From positions 3,819,001-3,883,000 of the forward strand of contig CANUEZ040000167.1 in assembly GCA_948099385.1 (NCBI GenBank): a stretch of DNA of 64,000 nt, given 5' to 3'. Positions 59,816 through 64,000 of this stretch are shown piece after piece. The position numbers and the translations under genes are program-made. The DNA is from Fasciola hepatica. Its lineage: Eukaryota; Platyhelminthes; Trematoda; Plagiorchiida; Fasciolidae. The notes below the pieces were generated by a model. It was given only the letters and a program-made list of their open reading frames with translations. It had not been told where the DNA came from and ran no database searches. The first letter of the stretch is position 1. Each line of letters starts with the position of its first letter.

Positions 59816-62800
59816 TCTTTAAGGAACTGTAAAGGAAGTTGCTGTTGCAACGGATAAAAGCTTTTCTAAAGTTACCGCAGTCAAACATGACTATATATGG
59901 AACTCCCCACCATAAACAGAGCAGTTCCAACGGAGAAACAATCTGATTACGACGAAGTATTTGCAAACAGAAAGACGGTTCGGACTAATTATTCGAGATC
60001 AATAAGTAGGTCGATTAAATCAAACCAACCTAGTCAGAATGGTCCACAGTAGAAGGACTTGTTAAACATCCCTAAGCATATGGCGAATAAAATTATATAG
60101 CTGAAGTAAGATCACAACTTGATGTAGTGCGGGGGTGAGCGCATACAGTGAACTTATGAAGAGAACTCACAGTGACAAGGCTAACGAGTGTGGACACAAA
60201 GTACAACGCAGCAGCGCTTCCGTTGTTCACTGACACTGTTCCATATTGTTGCATCTTGAGGCAGAATGCAAGTTGACTGGGTTTGCTTGCCTAACCAGCA
60301 CATGACCGGTGTCGACTTCAGCTGAATAGACAGTAAGCAAAGAATACTCATCAGCTGCACTAAACAGAACCTGATCGATTACTTAGCTAGCATGTTCACA
60401 CTAGTCCAGGGTGGCAACAAAGAATGATCAATTAAAGAACTGATAGAAGCTGTCATGTAAAGTTCCTCCGTCGAAAACTGTCCCCTTCGGTTCATCAAAG
60501 ATTATCAGGCCGATGGAACGTACAACATCATTTCCGGCGCACTCGCCTTCGTCTCCCCGGCTTAAATATGTGCTTTTCAAAAGACCCCGAAGCGGCAATA
60601 CTGTTCCCAAAAATGCCAAAAGTAACAGAAGCAGAATCTCCTGAAGTATTTGAAGTGATCAGAAATATATAATTGCAAACTGTTTGATATTGTCCGAATG
60701 TACTTGATTCCGGGGATAAATTAGATAAGCGGGAAGTTGTCCTCATTTAAACGGAAGTTCGAACCTTTCAAAGGCGAAGAACTGCATAAAATGTGGCAAT
60801 AATCTTTCGACGAAGATTAGAGAAAGCATATTCCTTTCTTGCAGATCAACCGAGGAAAATCTTGTCATTCTATGCAGTTCTGTTGAAGAACTGCCGAAAA
60901 TAGCACCATATTTTATTGGTAGAGCCATTCCTGCCATACTCACGTGACAAGTCTGCATCAGGGTCTTCGCCTGTTATATCCAGAGAAGTCAGCGGTGGAA
61001 CATGTAATCACTATCTATTGCTATCATCTTTTATGCATTGTAGCAAGCTTTCCCTTATTACCCTCTATAAGGATATGGCAGAAAGTTCCCTCCAATAATG
61101 AAATAATGGTCTTGACTGTGATAGCACAGAAAGGATAGTTTCATGTTTGAGAAAGATCCAAAGTTACGTCATGAGGATCCTTCCACTGCCACTGTAAACC
61201 ATGGGCTTTAAGCCTCAATGGCTTCGTATCCATGTGATGTTCGCAGTTCACGCGGACGATCCTCCAGAGCTAAGCTTTACCTCAAGGTCAAATAGGTTTC
61301 AACAGTGTAGGCGGTGTAATCAGTGCGCACGTAGTAATGCGTGTGCACTTTTCTTCTTGAAATCTTACCTTGAAAACTCAGATGACTTTGGAATACCGTG
61401 GTTACTTTCGTAATGGGCAGGCTGCAGCTAGCCATCTTGTTGTCCGGTTTTTCTGAGTACAGGATCCTGTTGATGCTCTTACTGATTCTCGGCTAATGGA
61501 AGCTTTCTTGTCTTTTTGCAGCCTAGACACACACCCCTTTTGGGAGATCACTGGTCACAGCATAATAAAACTTATCATAAAAGCATGATCTTTTGACCTG
61601 TCGCGACCATTTCCAAAGCTGGTAGCATAATCTTTGACCTTTCATCAGTTGCTCCGAGTTTTAGAAGCTTGGCTTTGAGAATCTTCAGTAATCAAGCTAC
61701 ATAGAAAAATATGCACGGATAACTGAGGCGTTTGCCTTCGAATCAGTTCGATTTGATATGATTGGTCCATGTTCGGTTCATTGATTTGGTTGGATTTCTT
61801 GCTTTTTGGAAGACCGTAACATGCGATGCAATAACGACATTTGTTGAAGATTGCCAGGCTTCTAAGGATGTCCTTGAGGATCTCGCTATTCCGTGGTTTC
61901 ATCCACTTTAAAAATATGTCCTTACTGGCAGTTTAAAACAAATATTTAACAAAAATCGTCATGTTTTCTTAGAACTAAGCGGGGACTGGAGTTGCCAACT
62001 ATGCACTGTAGATGTAACCTTGATTGATCAAACGTTTCCACCCGAACACGAAGCTAACCGATCAGCAGCTTATTGGATTTTCAGCCCTCAACATGAACTC
62101 CAAAAATACTTGTTCCGAGCAGAGGTCATTCCAAATTGTGGCTTAAAATTTTTCAAAATCTTTTACCACAGCTTCTGCACGAGTAGGACTTGTAAGAAAA
62201 TGACTATTCTAAACAAACAGTACTGTCATTACCGGGCTATAAGAACCGCAGTTTAGATTGTAAGATAACGAATGGCAGTCAGCTGGAGTATTTCAGGCCA
62301 CCACCACGTAATCTGACCATTTTAACACCATACCCTGTGAAATTACATTTTCAGGAGGGAACCTTGTTTCAGCAGTACGGCACTATATTCAGCAGATCAC
62401 AGGCGAGCTATTTATATATGTGGAAATTAATACTACAGAATAATTTTATTACTGGATCGAGAGTAAATATGCAGTGATTCATTGTGAAGTATGAGCTCTA
62501 GACTCATTTCTGCAGTTCCCTGAAAACACGACACAGCTGTTTCATTTTTCCTAGAAATCATGTTAGTGTGTTTATCAACTGGGCTCCTAATAGGACTCAG
62601 ACTTGAGGTGCATGGGTTTGAGTTGTGCACATTACAACTTGACCATCGGAGCTGGTTTTTAACGGTCTGTTCCACTTCAATACAAAACGATGAAACCCTT
62701 CGGACTCGTTGCTCAGACAGCGATTGAATCCTAAGATGATCGATATTTCAGGAGGAGCGTAAGAGGAACGAAAGTACTGCGAAAAAGTCACAGGTTATCT

Positions 62801-64000
62801 CAAAACAGTTCACCTCTTCTACTACTCGAAGTTGCATCAGTCCACTTGAGCAATTTAGAAACAAGTGCATGAGTCATTACGTAGTTTATTGTTCTCACTG
62901 AACAGTTCGAACATCCGAAGTTCGCAAGTGAAGTGTAAACCAGGAAACAGGTCATTTCAGAACAACCTATAACCGGTCAGTCAGCTGTGATAGCCGTGAG
63001 TGGTATTATGACAGTGAAAATGAAAGTAAAACAAAGGTGTATGCTATTTTGCGTGAATTTTAACTGGTTAGACCAAGGGACTGCGGGCAGGATATTTGTC
63101 AGTAGCTATGGCAAAATTGAGTTCCAGCTCAATCTTCTTTTGTGCGTGCAAATCTCTGGTTTATTGATGATCACAGATACAAGCAATCTTAACAGGTGTA
63201 TATTCTGCCATCACATGACGACACAAAATAGTTTAGCCTGGTGAACTAGATAATCTGCAACCAGCAGGTGGTTTGAGGGTGGAGCTCAGTTAGTTCATCA
63301 CCATGGAGCGTGTTGTACTTTAGCAGTTGCGTGCTCACGCGACTTTTCGTTATTCGCGCTTCCTATGCTCTGCAAGCGACGTGAAAATTGTAGTTACAAA
63401 TGGTGGTACAACAGACTTGCCTGAATCTGCTCACTGAAACGATTATTAGGTTCAATGAAGGAGAGCGGATTGCTGACGATTTCAATCCCACACCCACTCC
63501 GGTCAATAAATTTATATACTTTAGATGAAAGCTGCGTGTATGTATTTTAACACACAGACACGTCTGGTCTTTTCCTTGCCGTTGTGCTTCATTTCAGCAT
63601 ACGAAAAGTTTCTTGCAACCATTTTTGTCAGCAATATTAGCCCGTTGCTTTGAGTGGAGTGTATGGGGTGACTGAGAGGAGTACCACTTCTGAGTTGGTA
63701 GTCTGTTGTGCCCCTTCAAGGTTCTTTCATCTCCTCGGTCTCCATCGGCTACCCAGCTCTCACCTGTGGCTCCGCAAAGCTGAAACGTGCATTAGCATCA
63801 ACACCCCGGTCAACTGCTCGACAGGCCGGCCAAAAAAGGTTGTAGGGTAGCCGGGGCCTAAGAACCTCGGTAAGACTGTGCTTAGCTTGCAAAGATAGCT
63901 GCTCCTGAATGGCCGGACAAGATCTGCTTGATCCAGCTGCCAGAATGGAAAACTGTCCAACTAACAGGGTCGCACGGACCTCTGGGTTATGGTGACTTTT
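59816..64000. other. Unrecognised sequence; GC-richer right end
   Basis: Minus frames at 60428-60958 (63-72 codons, three adjacent frames) and 61645-61902 (85 codons) have no recognised motif. From about 63640 the sequence becomes GC- and CpG-richer with open frames of 66 codons on both strands (63650-63850, 63760-63960), resembling a repeat end or an exon edge, but nothing can be assigned. Confidence 0.35.

Overview
This is eukaryotic DNA, gene-poor and repeat-rich, with very long introns. The repeats point to a flatworm, most likely a digenean trematode. There are several Penelope-like retroelement (PLE) remnants, a Ty3/Gypsy relic, and a tRNA-derived repeat family carrying a hammerhead ribozyme, like the Smα elements of Schistosoma. 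The species cannot be fixed from the sequence. Most of the short open frames look like chance frames in introns or repeats.

One host gene is clearly visible, on the minus strand: a NIM1-type Ser/Thr kinase (AMPK-related/CAMKL group). Its first recognisable coding exon (44415-45660 at most, probably starting at a splice acceptor at 45616) encodes a long low-complexity N-terminus and the glycine-rich loop. The next exon lies about 34.8 kb away at 9520-9641 and carries the VAIK lysine, the αC glutamate and subdomain IV. The phase-1 junction rebuilds a LTKE-LVAIK sequence typical of NIM1. The rest of the kinase must lie beyond the left edge, so 1-9519 is also intron and nearly everything left of 44.4 kb is intronic.

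Repeats by region: (i) 1-1330, a PLE with its reverse transcriptase half on minus, open to the window edge, and its GIY-YIG endonuclease half on plus; (ii) six copies of a hammerhead-bearing tRNA-derived element at about 5.1, 6.1, 11.4, 11.8, 19.7 and 47.8 kb, where the 11.4 and 11.8 kb copies form a 272-bp-arm inverted repeat and the 47.8 kb copy keeps the complete conserved core; (iii) two further tRNA-derived families at 4.5/13.8 kb and 16.5/18.1/25.3 kb; (iv) PLE 3' ends at 39.5 and 58.9 kb and a probable PLE reverse transcriptase scrap at 22.8-23.0 kb; (v) a 206-bp near-perfect palindrome at 53.83-54.04 kb bearing the PLE-type GAAACGTC ribozyme signature in both arms; (vi) a broken Ty3/Gypsy element at 54.6-55.7 kb.

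The most interesting signal is the hammerhead element family. It has pol III A/B boxes, a type I hammerhead with a palindromic stem III, and a head-to-tail junction with a period of about 400 bp. This resembles a tandem, self-cleaving, retrozyme-like system that may be mobilised by the PLEs in the same intron.
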